The translations under genes and the position numbers were made by a program. 64,000 nucleotides of DNA. Origin: Plasmopara viticola. Taxonomy: Eukaryota; Oomycota; Peronosporomycetes; Peronosporales; Peronosporaceae. The stretch is taken from NCBI GenBank assembly GCA_001695595.3, contig MBPM02000025.1, positions 802,455-866,454 of the forward strand, read 5' to 3'. Positions 22,481 to 34,279 of the stretch are shown piece after piece (the first letter of the stretch is position 1; every line of letters starts with the position of its first letter). The notes below the pieces were generated by a model. It was not told the DNA's origin, made no database searches, and was given only the letters and a program-made list of their open reading frames with translations.

Positions 22481-23677
22481 CTATATTTCCCCAAACTGTT
22501 GGTGGCCCGTAGCTTTCGAATGCAATACGACCTCTTTCTGCAATAAAACACGCCTCTGAGCCGAGAGACACATTTCTGATCAATTTTCAGCTTACCTGTC
22601 CAACAAAAGTGCTTCTACACACCATGCACATGATGCTGAAGCGACTGACGTCTGTGAATTCGTGCTTTTGATGAGCTTCGACTGCCACTTCACTAGCCCG
22701 TTCAACCTAAGTCCCAACTTGATGAATCTGTACGCAACAAAATTTTGTACCTCACTTACCTTTGTAAAATCGTTAATAGAAAAGAGAGCCACATCCTTGT
22801 TTTTGAGAGCTGTGACGGAGAAATTCTCAACAACTAAATCATAGTGAATCCCGTCGTAAAGCAAAAACAGCCTCTGCGTAAAGCCTTGATCCTCGCCGTA
22901 GCACAATCGGCTCATGCTCGTAACGTCAAAAACGACCATTTCTACCTTGTAATATGTCGACAATATTGACAATTCGATTTCACCACCCCACGACTTGTCA
23001 TCTATTATCCATGCACAATACTCGTAGACGGGGCGACCTAGAAAAACCTCTGAGTACTTCCCCGGGTTTGCAAGAATCGTATCCTTAATCAATTGCCGCA
23101 TAATGGGACCATTTTCTTCTCGCTCCTTGCCCAGGGCATACCCGATCGAATGAAACAGACAGCTGTTGTCGGCAGGCATAACCCGTCGTATAAAGACTGA
23201 ATTCGGCTTGACTTGCATACCATCAGTCACTGGAGCTTCCTTAAGAACTAGCACTGAGCCCGTCCGAACTCCTAACGACGTCAGTGTACTCTTCTACATA
23301 ATGCCACAGTCAAGGAATTCAAATTGAGGCCAACGCATACTCAAACTATTAGTATTTATCCTTACGTACGCCTGATCCTTCAATTATTTTAGGGGGATAC
23401 CCCGTCATTACTGTTACATTGTCAAGACATAATTAGAGAAGAGTATAGCTGATGGAAAGGCGTCACACTCACTGTGTTGGTCTTGCGGCAAAATCGAGGT
23501 GTTTTTGAACAAGTGTGCACGCAAACCGTCCATTGTGATGTTGAGAGGAAGCCCCGTGAGCTTCATGGAAGTCCCATTAGCGAACGTCACCTTAAAGTTC
23601 ATCGGCTTTCGTCCAGTGTGATGTTTTAAACCAAAAATGCTAAGATCGATTTGACCAATAGAATAAATGTTGGCCAT
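22481..23677 (-). CDS. YOD1: OTU1/YOD1-type ubiquitin thioesterase
   Basis: Five exons: 23677-23473, 23410-23370, 23293-22760, 22706-22596 and 22537-22481. The GT-AG introns are 62, 76, 53 and 58 bp. Joined, they give about 315 residues (yeast OTU1 about 300, human YOD1 about 350). The order is a UBX-like N-terminal fold (about 25-105, with GYPPKIIEG in exon 2 and LGVRTGSVLVL after the next junction), then an OTU cysteine-protease domain with PADNSCLF (Asp124, nucleophile Cys127), EYCAWI, WGGEIELSILS, FGEDQGFT-type and YDGIHYD (His232). A C-terminal C2H2 finger follows: CMVC (287, 290) and HSKATGH (303, 309), ending FGEI. The family trims ubiquitin chains from substrates of Cdc48/p97, acting in ER-associated degradation. 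All catalytic residues are present. Exon 2 is only 41 nt, so single-frame calls miss it and wrongly read through intron 3. Confidence 0.92.
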
Positions 23678-23780
23678 GCAAAGAAACGGTCATTGCTTAT
23701 GCTAAAGAACAAAGCGTCTTATTTTTTGCGCGAAACGACAAAATAATTTTAGTGTAACTGAGTTTTACAGGACGTCAAGC

Positions 23781-23816
23781 GACGGAGTCACACAGCACCT
23801 TGCACAGAGGTGTGCA
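23781..23816 (-). repeat. 37-bp motif, right member of an inverted pair
   Basis: Reverse complement of the motif at 20939-20975. It contains its own small palindrome GCACA..TGTGC. It sits about 100 bp upstream of the OTU1 start, so it could alternatively be a promoter-proximal element. Confidence 0.5.
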
Positions 23817-23819
23817 TTT

Positions 23820-26700
23820 TTTTTAAATTACTGACCATTCACTATCTACGGTCTTGAGTGACTTTTTTTGAGAAATTTAAGTCCTTTAAAATTTTTCGAG
23901 GTTTGAGTTATTAATTTAAAGTAATCGACTTAATCAAAAAATTGTATTATGTATGTAAAAGTCAGACAAATCTAGAAAAGTACTTCAACTAATTGTTCTT
24001 TTATGACTTTTTTCTATTGGAAAAAAATGATAGCGTTCTATCAAAAAAGTTGATCCCGGCTGAAAACTATGTTGATAAGCTTTTTTTACAGAAAAAAGGT
24101 GAGTGTTACTGGCTCTCTCTTCTACATAATGTTGCCAAACAGGTATTAAAACGAAATGCTGGTAATTTGGGTCATTCTACGACAACTCAAAAAAGATTTG
24201 TTCGGCTTTCAAATGTGCCGCTGCACCAAAAGCGGTCTCTGCACTGAAGATCTTGCTTTTTAGCTAAGGCTGCAGTTTGCACCATCCATAAAAGTATGTG
24301 TCTTTGCACGGGCAGCGATTTTGAAAGTTCACCCGCATAGAGCCGCTTACCCAAGAAAACTCTGGAAGAGCCTTCCACTCCACTGCCGCGGGGAATGCGC
24401 GGCTATGGTTGTCCTTCGTCGAATGGTCCATAGACATCTGATTTTTGAAAGATGTATACGGCGAATACTCGCCTGGCTCTTTGCTTGCTAGGGCCACGAA
24501 AAAATCTCAGGTCAATAACGTCACTGTAAAAAAAAGACATTGTCCGAGGGTACACTTCTAGAGTTGTTACGCAAAGTCAGACTCATAGGCCATGCAAAAT
24601 CTCTATCTTGTAAAAATCAAGTGGATCGTGGTTGCCAGGGGAAGAAACCCAATCTGGGCGCCCTGAGCGGTGAGGTCATTAAATGATCATTCAGGGCAAA
24701 ATTTATGATGATAGACTTTGGTCATTCTCCAGGAAGGTTTGGTGGCCGAAGTCACTAACGCGGTTCTTCAGCTCCGAACACCGACGCACGCCACCCACCC
24801 AGCAGTTTTAATCAGAAATAAGGGCTTACTACCCAGGCAATGCAGGCATGATGCTGAGCTGTCCACTCGTCGTTGGAATCTATGGACGTCACCAAATGAA
24901 AAGAAGTGTGTTGATGTCGCACGACCTTACGCTGTCCAGGTGCGTACAAAACAATCCACGAAAAATTAATTCGCGTTGTTCGAATCCTATAGACAAAACT
25001 TGCCTGTACCCGGTTTGAGCATACCCTTGGGCCTTTCTCAGCACAGTCACAAGCACGTTTACATAGACGACCAATCTCGAAATAAAATAACCATTTCGAC
25101 TTCAACAGCCCAAAACCAAGATTCCAGAGTATAGTATTGGTGCTCGTAAGCTTGGAATATAACTTGCTCATTTTGTGGGTTCACCACCTTGATATTTTGT
25201 CTTCGGCACTAATGTAAGCTAGTCACATAAAGCGTAAGCTCTGAGCGCAGCTATGAAGTCAATTCTACCATGTCTCAATACGTGACCAAGAAACCGCGGC
25301 TTACATACGAATCGTCCGATCTTCTTTATTTCAGATCGCATCGTCTCAAATAATTAATTTTATGCCTATTAACGATTTTCACTAGCTCTGTAAGACAAGG
25401 TTACTTACTTTTCCATCAAACAAGAAGTTCCCGACGCTTATCAAAGAACCTTGTTTCACTACTCTGCAACTGACCTTGGAGGTTGAGAAGCATTAAAGGC
25501 TTTGGGTCTTTGTTGTAAGAAGAAGCAACTCCTGCGTGATTGTGTATGCGCTTGAGATTTGTCTTAAATTCGGCCTTGACTTCCAGGTCGGGGATCCACC
25601 GAAAGCCTCCAGACCCTTAGGGCGTTGGAAGAGTATATAAATTTCTTAAACAATGCGATCTTTGAGCTTTACAGTTGATTTAGTCACCACGCGTTAAACC
25701 AAACTGCGTCCGGAAGTCGCTTTTACTCTCAGGCATGTTCGCATAAGGTCAGCCAGTTAAAGTGCACGGTCTCATGTATATGCAGCCGCTCGCCCCTATA
25801 ACAAAGACTGTAATGCTATCAGATCACCTGTATTCAGCTTAATAGCAGCATAAAGCGCGGGTACAATGCTGCAAAACAATTATCGGGCTCGTTCAGACTT
25901 GCATGTGGTTTTAGATCCTAAAGATTAAGATACGCTTCAAATGCCTCACATAAGTTGCTGGGTGCGTCGAAGTTGTATTTGTCAAATGTATACGCTGACT
26001 TATGCCAGTTCAGGATCTTAAAAGACCCGATACGTCACTTTTAGTCGTGATTGAGAAGGCCGATCTTAGGTATGCTTGACGCATTCGTTCGTCAATAGAG
26101 ACTTAGCTCTGCTGATATGCCTAACATTTATCTGTCATCGCGAATCGCATTGAGAGGTCCATTTAGCTCGTCAAGCTCGCATTTAACGCGAAATAATATA
26201 TATCGCTTATAAAATATAAAACATTTTGTCAATAATTTGAAATAGGGAGAGTATTCATTACTTTTCTAATTACATGAAAGAAATTGACTACATAAGCCAA
26301 GAATCTAGAAGATGCACTGTGCGTATTTACAAAAACGTTGTTTATTGTAATAGACAAAGTAGGCTATTCAACAGCCCTCCGATACCTGGATCGAAGCAAG
26401 ATGACTCACTCATGTCCATCCCTACAAATATGCAGTATTGCGCAGCCGACAACATAGTCGATATAGCCGCAAATGACATTCAAAAGCTTGGTTCCTTTCG
26501 GTGAGACCAAGATTGAGATTTATTTAATACTATCAATTACACTTTTGTGCTGGTCTTCACTGCACGACTTAAAGTCCTTCTTCAGTGGGCTTTGCGAAAT
26601 CTGCATGCTCAGCACTATACCTGTAAAACAATTGGTTAGAGAAAATTGCATCCTTAATTTGTCGGGGGCGTGGCGTATGCCGATTACCTTCATAGCATCC
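23820..26700. other. gene-poor stretch with unidentified fragments
   Basis: Minus strand 24497-24264 reads as a coherent 77-codon Trp/Cys-containing segment whose family I do not recognise. Minus strand 25074-24980 contains VVYVNVLVT, faintly like a copia reverse-transcriptase YVDD block with the catalytic Asp residues lost. Plus strand 26274-26504 vaguely resembles a copia RNase H end. All are too weak to name. The region otherwise looks like old transposon debris up to the left border of the tRNA-Leu array. Confidence 0.3.
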
Positions 26701-26719
26701 CGCTACATATACTAACCTC

Positions 26720-26797
26720 CAAGCGGTGGGACTTGAAGCCACGAGTGCGAATACAATAGAACCTGAGTCTACCCACTAAGGCCACTCGGAAGACCAT
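26720..26797 (-). pseudogene. tRNA-Leu-like pseudogene, anticodon loop CAG
   Basis: Outermost unit of the array. The anticodon loop reads CTCAGGT, so the anticodon position is CAG rather than CAA (still leucine). Its 5' acceptor half is replaced by unrelated sequence. Confidence 0.6.
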
Positions 26798-27019
26798 CGC
26801 TTTTCTCGCAACCACATTGCCTCTTTCGATTTAGTTCTGGTGTCTTGCTAATGAATAAATGCTGTGTACGAAGACTGGCGAGTGTGAGCCATAGCGATTT
26901 CTTCTGAAAGGATTCACTATTACAAAATTGCGGCAATTGAGGGCACAAAGAATGCAGACAACAATTTGCGACACGGGCTTTCGTCACTGGAGAAATTCGC
27001 CTCTTTAAAAAAGTAAACA

Positions 27020-27099
27020 TGTCAGCGGTGGGATTTGATCCCAGGAGTGAAACACAATAGAATGAAGTCTTCCGACTTAGACCACTCGGGCACACTGAT
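27020..27099 (-). pseudogene. tRNA-Leu-like pseudogene (triplet member 1)
   Basis: The anticodon arm is rearranged and the CAA loop is gone. The B-box has lost GGTTC (reads GGATC). Confidence 0.65.
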
Positions 27100-27852
27100 T
27101 ATGTGAGATGGGTAAACCTTATCAGTTTGAAGTACAATTTTACAAGCAACATACATTTAAACCAGAAGAGCATCGCTGTACTCACATTCACATTGCTTCT
27201 TTCTATATGAGTCTGCTGTTCCGCAAATTCAATAAATGCTGAGTACGAAGACTGCGAGTGTGAGCCATAGCGAATTCTTCTGAAAGGATTTACTTTTACA
27301 AAGATGCGGTAATCGAGGGCACAAAGAATGCAGACAACAATTTGCGACACGGGCTTTCGTCACTGAAGAAATTCGCCTCTTTAAAAAAGTAAACATGTCA
27401 GCGGTGGCATTTGATCCCACGAGTGAAAACACAAAAGAATGAAGTCTTCCGACTTAGACCACTCGGGCACACTGATTATGTGAGATGGGTAAACCTTATC
27501 AGTTTGAAGTACAATTTTACAAGCAACATACATTTAAACCAGAAGAGCATCGCTGTACTCACATTCACATTGCTTCTTTCTATATGAGTCTGCTGTTCCG
27601 CAAATTCAATAAATGCTGAGTACGAAGACTGCGAGTGTGAGCCATAGCGAATTCTTCTGAAAGGATTTACTTTTACAAAGATGCGGTAATCGAGGGCACA
27701 AAGAATGCAGACAACAATTTGCGACACGGGCTTTCGTCACTGAAGAAATTCGCCTCTTTGAGGAAGTAAACATGTCAGCGGTGGCATTTGATCCCACGAG
27801 TGAAAACACAAAAGAATGAAGTCTTCCGACTTAGACCACTCGGGCACACTGA
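27099..27852. repeat. 377-bp local duplication inside the old array
   Basis: 27099-27475 and 27476-27852 are nearly identical, far closer to each other than to any other unit of the left block. This is a late unequal exchange within otherwise decayed sequence. Confidence 0.8.
27396..27476 (-). pseudogene. tRNA-Leu-like pseudogene (triplet member 2)
   Basis: Shares the anticodon-arm and B-box changes of its two neighbours and lies within a near-identical 377-bp duplicate. Confidence 0.65.
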
Positions 27853-27853
27853 T
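27773..27853 (-). pseudogene. tRNA-Leu-like pseudogene (triplet member 3)
   Basis: Third of the locally duplicated units. It differs from member 2 mainly just downstream of the RNA (TTGAGGAAG versus TTAAAAAAG in the plus-strand reading). Confidence 0.65.
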
Positions 27854-30362
27854 TATGTGAGATGGGTAAATCTTCTCAGTTTGAAGTACAATTTTACGAG
27901 CAGCATACATTTAAACCAGAAGAGCATCGCTGTACTCACATTCACATTGCTTCTTTCTATATGAGTCTGCTGTTCCGATAATTCAATAAATGCTGAGTAC
28001 GATGACTGGCGAGTCTATTCATGGCGAATTTTTGTGAGAAATTCACTATTACAAAGATACGGCAATCGAGTGCACAAAGAATGAAGACAACAATTTGCGT
28101 CACGGACTTTCGTCACTGACGAAATTCGTTTCTTAGAAGGCTCGTCATGTCAGCGGTGGGATCGGAGCTCACCGGTGCGAACACACTGGAACTTGAGTCT
28201 ACCCACTTAAGCCACTCGGGCACGCTAACCAGCGAGATGAGTAAACCTAAGCAGTTTTATGTACATCGTTGTAAGTAACATACACTTTAAGCAGACAAGC
28301 ATTGCTTTACTCGCAAACACAATGCCTTTTTTCTCGGTTTTGCTGTCCCGCTAATGAATAGATGCTGTCTACGAAGACTGACGATGGCAAATTTGTGTGA
28401 TAAAAGTCACTTCCACAAAGAAGTGCAATCGAGTGCTTAAAGATTGAAGACGACAATTTGCAACACAGCCTCTCGTCACTGACCCCAATTCGCTTCTTCA
28501 AAAAGTGTGGACATGTCAGTGCTAATTTTTGTACCCACTAGTTTGAACACAACGGAACTTGAGTCTACCGACTTCGACCAATCGGACACACTGACTGTGT
28601 AAGATGACTAAACCTTGGCGATTTCCAATACAACTTTAAAAGCAACAAACGCTTTATGCAAATAAGTATTTCTTTACCAACAGCCACATTGCCTCTCCCT
28701 TCTTGGTTTTTCTGTCCCGCTAATGAATAGATTTTGTGTGCGACGACTGGTGAGTGTGATCCATAGCAATTTCTAGTCGAGAGATTCACTTTTACAAAGA
28801 TGCGTCAATCGAGTCCACAAAGAATGAGGACAACGATTTGCGACAAGGGCTTTCGTCACTGACAATATTCGTTTGTTCAAAAGGGTCAACATGTCAGCAG
28901 TGGGATGGGAACTCGCGAGTGCGAACACACTAGAACTTGAGTCTACCCGCTTAAGCCCCTCGGGCACGCTAACCAGTGAGATGAGTAAACCTAAGCAGCT
29001 TAGTAGATCATTACACGTAACATACACTTTGAGCAGACAAGCATTGCTTTACTTGCAACCACATTGCCTTTTCTCTCGGTTTTGCTGTCCCGCTAATGAA
29101 TAGATGCTGTGTACGAAAACTGACGATGGGAAATTTGTGTTATAAGTTTCAGTTCTAAAAAGAAGTAGCAATCGAGTAAAGACGACAATTTGCAACACGG
29201 CCTCTCGTCACTGACCGATTTCGCTTCTTCAAAGCGTGTGGACATGTCAGCGAAAAAATTTGAAACCACGAGTGCGAACACAAAAGATTTTGAGTCTACC
29301 AACTTCGATCACTTGGGCACACCGACTGTGTAAGATGACTATACCTATGCAGTTTTAATACAACTTTACAAGCAACATACACTTTATGCAGAAGAGCATT
29401 GCTTTACTCGCAGCCACATTCCCTCTTTCTTCTTGTTTTTTCTGTCCCGCTAATAAATAGATTTTGTGTGCGTCGACTGACGAGTGTGATCCATGGCGAA
29501 TGATTGAGGTGAGATTGACATCCAAAATTAAATTGCAATCGAATGCATAAAGTATGAAGACAAACATTTATAGCACGGGCTTTCGACATTGACAAAATTC
29601 GTTTCTTTAAAAGCGTCGACATGTCAGCGGTAGAATTTGAAGCCACTAGTGCGAATACAGTTGAACTCGAGTATACCCCTTTAAAAACTCGGGCACACTG
29701 ACTTTGTGGGATGGTCAATTCTTATCAGTTAGAAGTAAAATTTTACGAGCAACATACACTTTGAAGAAGAGCATCACTCTACCCACATTCGCATTGCTTA
29801 TTTGTATTTGAGTCTGCTGTTCATTATAAATAGATGCTGAGTATGAAGACTGGTGAGTGTGATCCACGGCGAACCCTTGTGAGAAGATTTACTTTTATAA
29901 AGATGCGGCAATCAAATGCACAAACAATGAAGACTACGATTTGCGTCACGGACTTTCGTCACTGACAAAATTCGTTTCTTCAAAAGGGTCAACATGTCAG
30001 CACTGGGATTGGAACTCACGAGTGCAAACACACTAAAACTTGAGTCTTCCCACTAAAGCCCCTTGGGCACGCCAACCAGTGAGATGAGTTAAACTAAGCA
30101 GTTTTAGGAAGATCCTAACACGTGACATTTACTTTAAGCAGACAAGCATTGCTTTACTCGCAACCACATTGCCTTTTCTCTCGGTTTTGCTATCCCGCTA
30201 ATGAAATGATGCTGTGTACGAAGACTGACGATGGCAAATTTGTGTGAGAAGATTTACTCATAGAAAGAAGGGGCAATAGAGTGCTTAAATTGTGAAGAGG
30301 ACAATTTGCAACACAGTCTCTCGTCGCCGACCGACTTTGCTTTTTGAAAAAATGTGTGGACA

Positions 30363-30444
30363 TGTCAGCAGTGGGATTTGAACCCACGAGTGCGAACACA
30401 ACAGAAATTGAGTCTACCAAGTTCGACCACTCGGGCACACTGAA
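30363..30444 (-). pseudogene. tRNA-Leu(CAA)-like pseudogene, T-arm intact
   Basis: The T-arm GTGGG/CCCAC and the CAA anticodon survive. The first acceptor pair and the D-stem (CCC against CTT) are broken. Confidence 0.65.
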
Positions 30445-31469
30445 TGTGTAAGATGACTAACCCTTAGCAGTTTGCATTACAACTTTTCAAGCAACATACA
30501 CTTTATGCAGAAAACTATTGCGTTTCTCCCAGCCAGTTTTTTCTTGTTTTTTCTGTCCCGCTAATGAATAGATTTTGTGTGCGACGAATTGACGAGTGTG
30601 ATCCATGGCGAATTCTTGTGGTGGATTGACTTCCAAAATGAAATGGCAATCGAGTGCATATAGTTTGAAGACAAATGTTTGCAACACGGGCTTTTGTCAC
30701 TGACATATTCGTTATTTTGGAAGCGTCGACATGTCAGCGCTGGAATTTGAACCCACGAGTGCGATCACAGTAGATCTTAAGCCTGCTCCCTTGGACCACT
30801 CGGGCGCACTGACTATGTGAGATGAGAAAATCTCATCAGTTTGAAAAACAATTCTACGAGCAGCATACACTTTAAGCAGAAGAGCATCACTATACCCACA
30901 TTCGCATTGCTTCTTTCTATTTGGGTTTGCTGTCCCGCTAATGAATATATGATGAAAACGAAGACTGGGAGTTTGATCCACGGTGAACCCTTGTGAAAAG
31001 ATTCAATTTTACAAAGATGCGGCAATCGAGTCCATAAGAATGAAGACAACGATTCGCGTCACGGAATTCGTCACTGACACAATTCGTTTCTTTAAAATGT
31101 GTCGACACGTTAGCGGTGGTATATGAACGCATGAGGGCGAACACACTAAAACTTGAGTCTACCCACATATGCCACTTGGTCGCGCTAATTAGTTAGATGA
31201 GAAAACCTAAGCATTTTTAAGTAGGTTATTTTAAGTAACATACACTATCAGCCGACAAGCATTGCTTTACTCGCAACCACATTGCCTTTTTTCTCGGTTT
31301 TGCTGTCCCGATTATGAATAGATGCTGTGTACGAAGACTGACGATGGCAAATTCGTGTAGATTCATTTTCACTAAAAAGTGGCAATCGAGTGCTTGAAGA
31401 GTGAAGACGACGATTTGCGTCACAGGCTTTCGTCACTGACAATATTAGTTTCTTCAAAAAGTTTGAACA

Positions 31470-31552
31470 TGTCAGCGGTGAGATTTGAAATCACGAGTGC
31501 GAACACAGTAGAACCTGAGTCTACCCACTTAGGCCACTCGGGCACGCTAATT
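31470..31552 (-). pseudogene. tRNA-Leu-like pseudogene, anticodon loop CAG
   Basis: The anticodon loop reads CTCAGGT with a sound GTAGA/TCTAC stem, but the B-box is mutated (ATTTCAAATCT). Confidence 0.65.
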
Positions 31553-33788
31553 AGTGAGATGAGTAAACCTTAGCAGTTTTAAGTAGATCATTACAAGTAA
31601 CATACACTTTAGCCAGACAAGTTTTGCTTTTCTCGCGACCACATTGGCTTTTTTCGGTTTTGCTGTCCCGCTAATGAAAAGATGAGACTATCGATGGCAA
31701 ACTTGTGTGATAAGATTCACTTTCACAAACAAATGGCAATCGACGGCTTAAAGAGTAAATACGACGATTTGCAATACGGCCTTTCGTCACTGACGAAATT
31801 CGATTTTTCAAAAAGTGTGGACACGTCAGCGGTGGGATTTGAATCCACGAGTGCGAGCACAATGAAACTTGAGTCTACCAACTGAAAGCACTCTGGCATA
31901 CTGAGTGCGTAAGATGACTGAACCTAGGCTGTTTTCGATACAATTTTACAAGCAACATACACTTTAAGCAGAAGAGCACCGTTCTTCTCGCAACCGCTAT
32001 GCCTCATTCTTTTTGGTTCTGCTGTCCTGCTAATGAATAGACGCTGTGTAGGAAGACCGGCGAGTGAGATCAATGGCGAATTCTTGTGGAAAGATAAACT
32101 ATTACAAAGATGCGGCAATCGAGTGCACAAAGACTGCAGACAACGATTTGCAACACGGCCTTATGTCACTGACGAAATTCGCTTCTTCAAAGGTGTGGAT
32201 ATGTCAGCGGTGGGACTTGAATCTAATAGTGCAAGCTCAATAAATCTTGAGTCTACCGACTCAGACCACTCGGGCACACTGACTGTGTAAGATGACAAAA
32301 CCTAGGCAGTTTTCCATACAACTTTTCAAGTAATACACTTTAAGCAGAAGAGCATCGCGTTTCTCGCAATCGCATTGCCTCTTTCTAACATATTATGCTG
32401 CCCTTTTAATAGATAGATGCAAGGTACGATGACTGGCGAGTGTGATCCATGGCGAATTCTTTTGAAAGATTTACTGTACGAAGATGCGGCAATCGAGTGC
32501 ACAAAGAACGAAGACAACGATTTGCAACACGGCCTTTTGTCCCTGACAAAATTCGCTTCTTAAAAAGGTGTGGATATGTCAGCGGTGGGACTTGAATCTA
32601 AGAGTGCGAGCATAATAAATCTTGAGTCTACCGACTCAGACCACTCGGGGACACTGACTATGTAAGATGACTAAACCTAGGCAGTTTTCCATACAACTTT
32701 TCGAGTAACATACACTTTAAGCAGAAGGGCATCGCGTTTCTCGCAATCGCATTGACTTCTTCTATTTGGTTCTGCTATCCTGCCAATGAATAGATGCTGT
32801 GTACGAAGACTGGCAAGTGTGATCCATGGTGAATTCTTTTGAAAGATTCACTTTTACAAAGATGCGGCAATCGAGTGCACAAATTTGCAAAACGTCAATT
32901 CGTCACTAACGAATTCCGTTTCTTCAAAACGTGTGGGCATGTCAGTAGTGGGATTTGAACCCACGAGGGCACAATAAAACTTGAGTCTACCGACTCAGAC
33001 CACTCGGGCATACTGACCGTGTAAGATGACTGAACCTTGGCAGTTTTCGATACAACTTTTCATGTAACATACACTTTGAGCAGAAGAGCATCGCTGTGCT
33101 CACATTTGTATTGCTTTTTCCTTTTTGGTTCTGTTGTTCTGCTAAGAAACACATGCTGTGTACGAAGACTGGCAAGTGTGATCCATTGCGAATTCTTTGA
33201 CAAGATTCACTATTACAAAGATATGGTAATCGAGTACACAAAGACTGCAGACAACGATTTGCAACACGGCCTTTCGTCACTGACGAAATTCGCTTCTTCA
33301 AAAAGTGTGGACATGTCAGTGGTGGGACTTGAATTCACGAGTGGGAGAACAATAAACCATAAGTCTACCGACTCAGACCACTCGAGCACACTGATTGTGT
33401 GAGTTAACTTAACCTAGGCAGTTTTCGATACAGCTTTAAAAGCAACATACACTTTGAGCGGAAGTGCATTGCTTTTCCCGCAACCTCATTGCCTCTTTCC
33501 ATTTGGTTCTGCTGTCATAAGATGCTGTGTACGAAGACTGGCGAGTGTGATCGATGGCGCATTCTCTGAAAACCTTCACTTTCCCAAAGATGCGGCAATC
33601 GAGTGCACATAGAAAAAAAACAGGGATGAGACACGAGCTTTCGTCACTGACAAAATTAGTTTGTTTAAAAAAGTGTGGACATGTCAGCGTTGGGATTTGA
33701 ACCCGCGAGTGCAAACACAGTAGAACTTGAGTCTACCTCCTAAGACTACTCGGGCACTCTAATTGGTGAGATGAGTAAACCTTATTGG

Positions 33789-33813
33789 CGACAACCGACG
33801 ACGGCGGTTGTCG
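33789..33813. other. 9-bp palindrome unique to one array spacer
   Basis: CGACAACCG and CGGTTGTCG flank a 7-bp loop where neighbouring spacers read simple GGCAGTTTTCGATAC. It appears to be a palindromic insertion made from local sequence. Confidence 0.5.
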
Positions 33814-34046
33814 ATACAACTTTCAAGGAACATATACTTTAAGCAAGCATCGCTTTTCTCGCAACCACATTGCCTCTTTCTATTTGGTTCTGCTGTCTTG
33901 CTAATAATTAGATGCTGTGTACGATCCATGGCGAATTCTTGTGAAAAAAATAGCTATTACAAAGATGCGGCAATCGAGTGCACAAAGAATAAAGACAACG
34001 ATTTGCGACACGGGCTTTCGTCACATTTCTTCGAAAAAAGTCAAAA

Positions 34047-34127
34047 TGTCAGCGGTGGGATTTGATTCAATGAGTGTGAACACAGTAGAACTTGTGTCTA
34101 CGCCTTAGACCACTCGGTCACATTGAA
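34047..34127 (-). pseudogene. tRNA-Leu-like pseudogene at LINE insertion point
   Basis: The unit runs to the 5' end of the tRNA-like sequence (CACTCGGTCACATTGAA in plus reading) and stops where the LINE begins. An overlapping piece of the same tRNA part reappears at 41076, beyond the element. Confidence 0.6.
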
Positions 34128-34279
34128 ACACTTCTCGGTTTGCCTGGTCGTGATCAATTCGACCAATCCAGGTTTGTAGGATACGGTTTCTTAGCATCCA
34201 CTCTAGCCTTCCCCCCGTTGGACGCCGAAGCCAGCCTCCCTTCTAAGCGTTCGCGCAAGTTGAATGTATAATAGGTGAG

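Larger units (their letters stand above)
26716..34127 (-). repeat. old, decayed tRNA-Leu tandem array (left block)
   Basis: Twenty-one tRNA-Leu-like copies on the minus strand recur every 350-385 bp. Their plus-strand left edges are near 26720, 27020, 27396, 27773, 28148, 28515, 28892, 29245, 29622, 29995, 30363, 30732, 31108, 31470, 31824, 32202, 32577, 32940, 33314, 33682 and 34047, each about 80 bp. The spacers are homologous to those of the right-hand array, notably CTGTCCCGCTAATGAATAGA and GATTTGCAACACGG..TTTCGTCACTGAC, but neighbours differ at many positions. None folds into a faultless tRNA: B-box, acceptor or D-stem positions are damaged. The border at about 26716 is abrupt. I read this as the fossil edge of the satellite, no longer homogenised. 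Confidence 0.9.

Noticed and set aside
22592..22759. Extension of the OTU protein ending in a WCVEALLLDR-type tail
   Set aside because: It arises from reading through intron 3. Splicing at 22759 and 22707 gives the expected C2H2 finger and family C-terminus.
24980..25074. Copia reverse transcriptase YVDD block
   Set aside because: The frame reads VVYVNVLVT, lacks the catalytic aspartates, and flanking residues do not align.
27020..27853. Possible UGA-reading suppressor tRNA in the triplet with altered anticodon loop
   Set aside because: The anticodon arm cannot be aligned confidently, the stem is uneven and the B-box is destroyed; these are pseudogenes.
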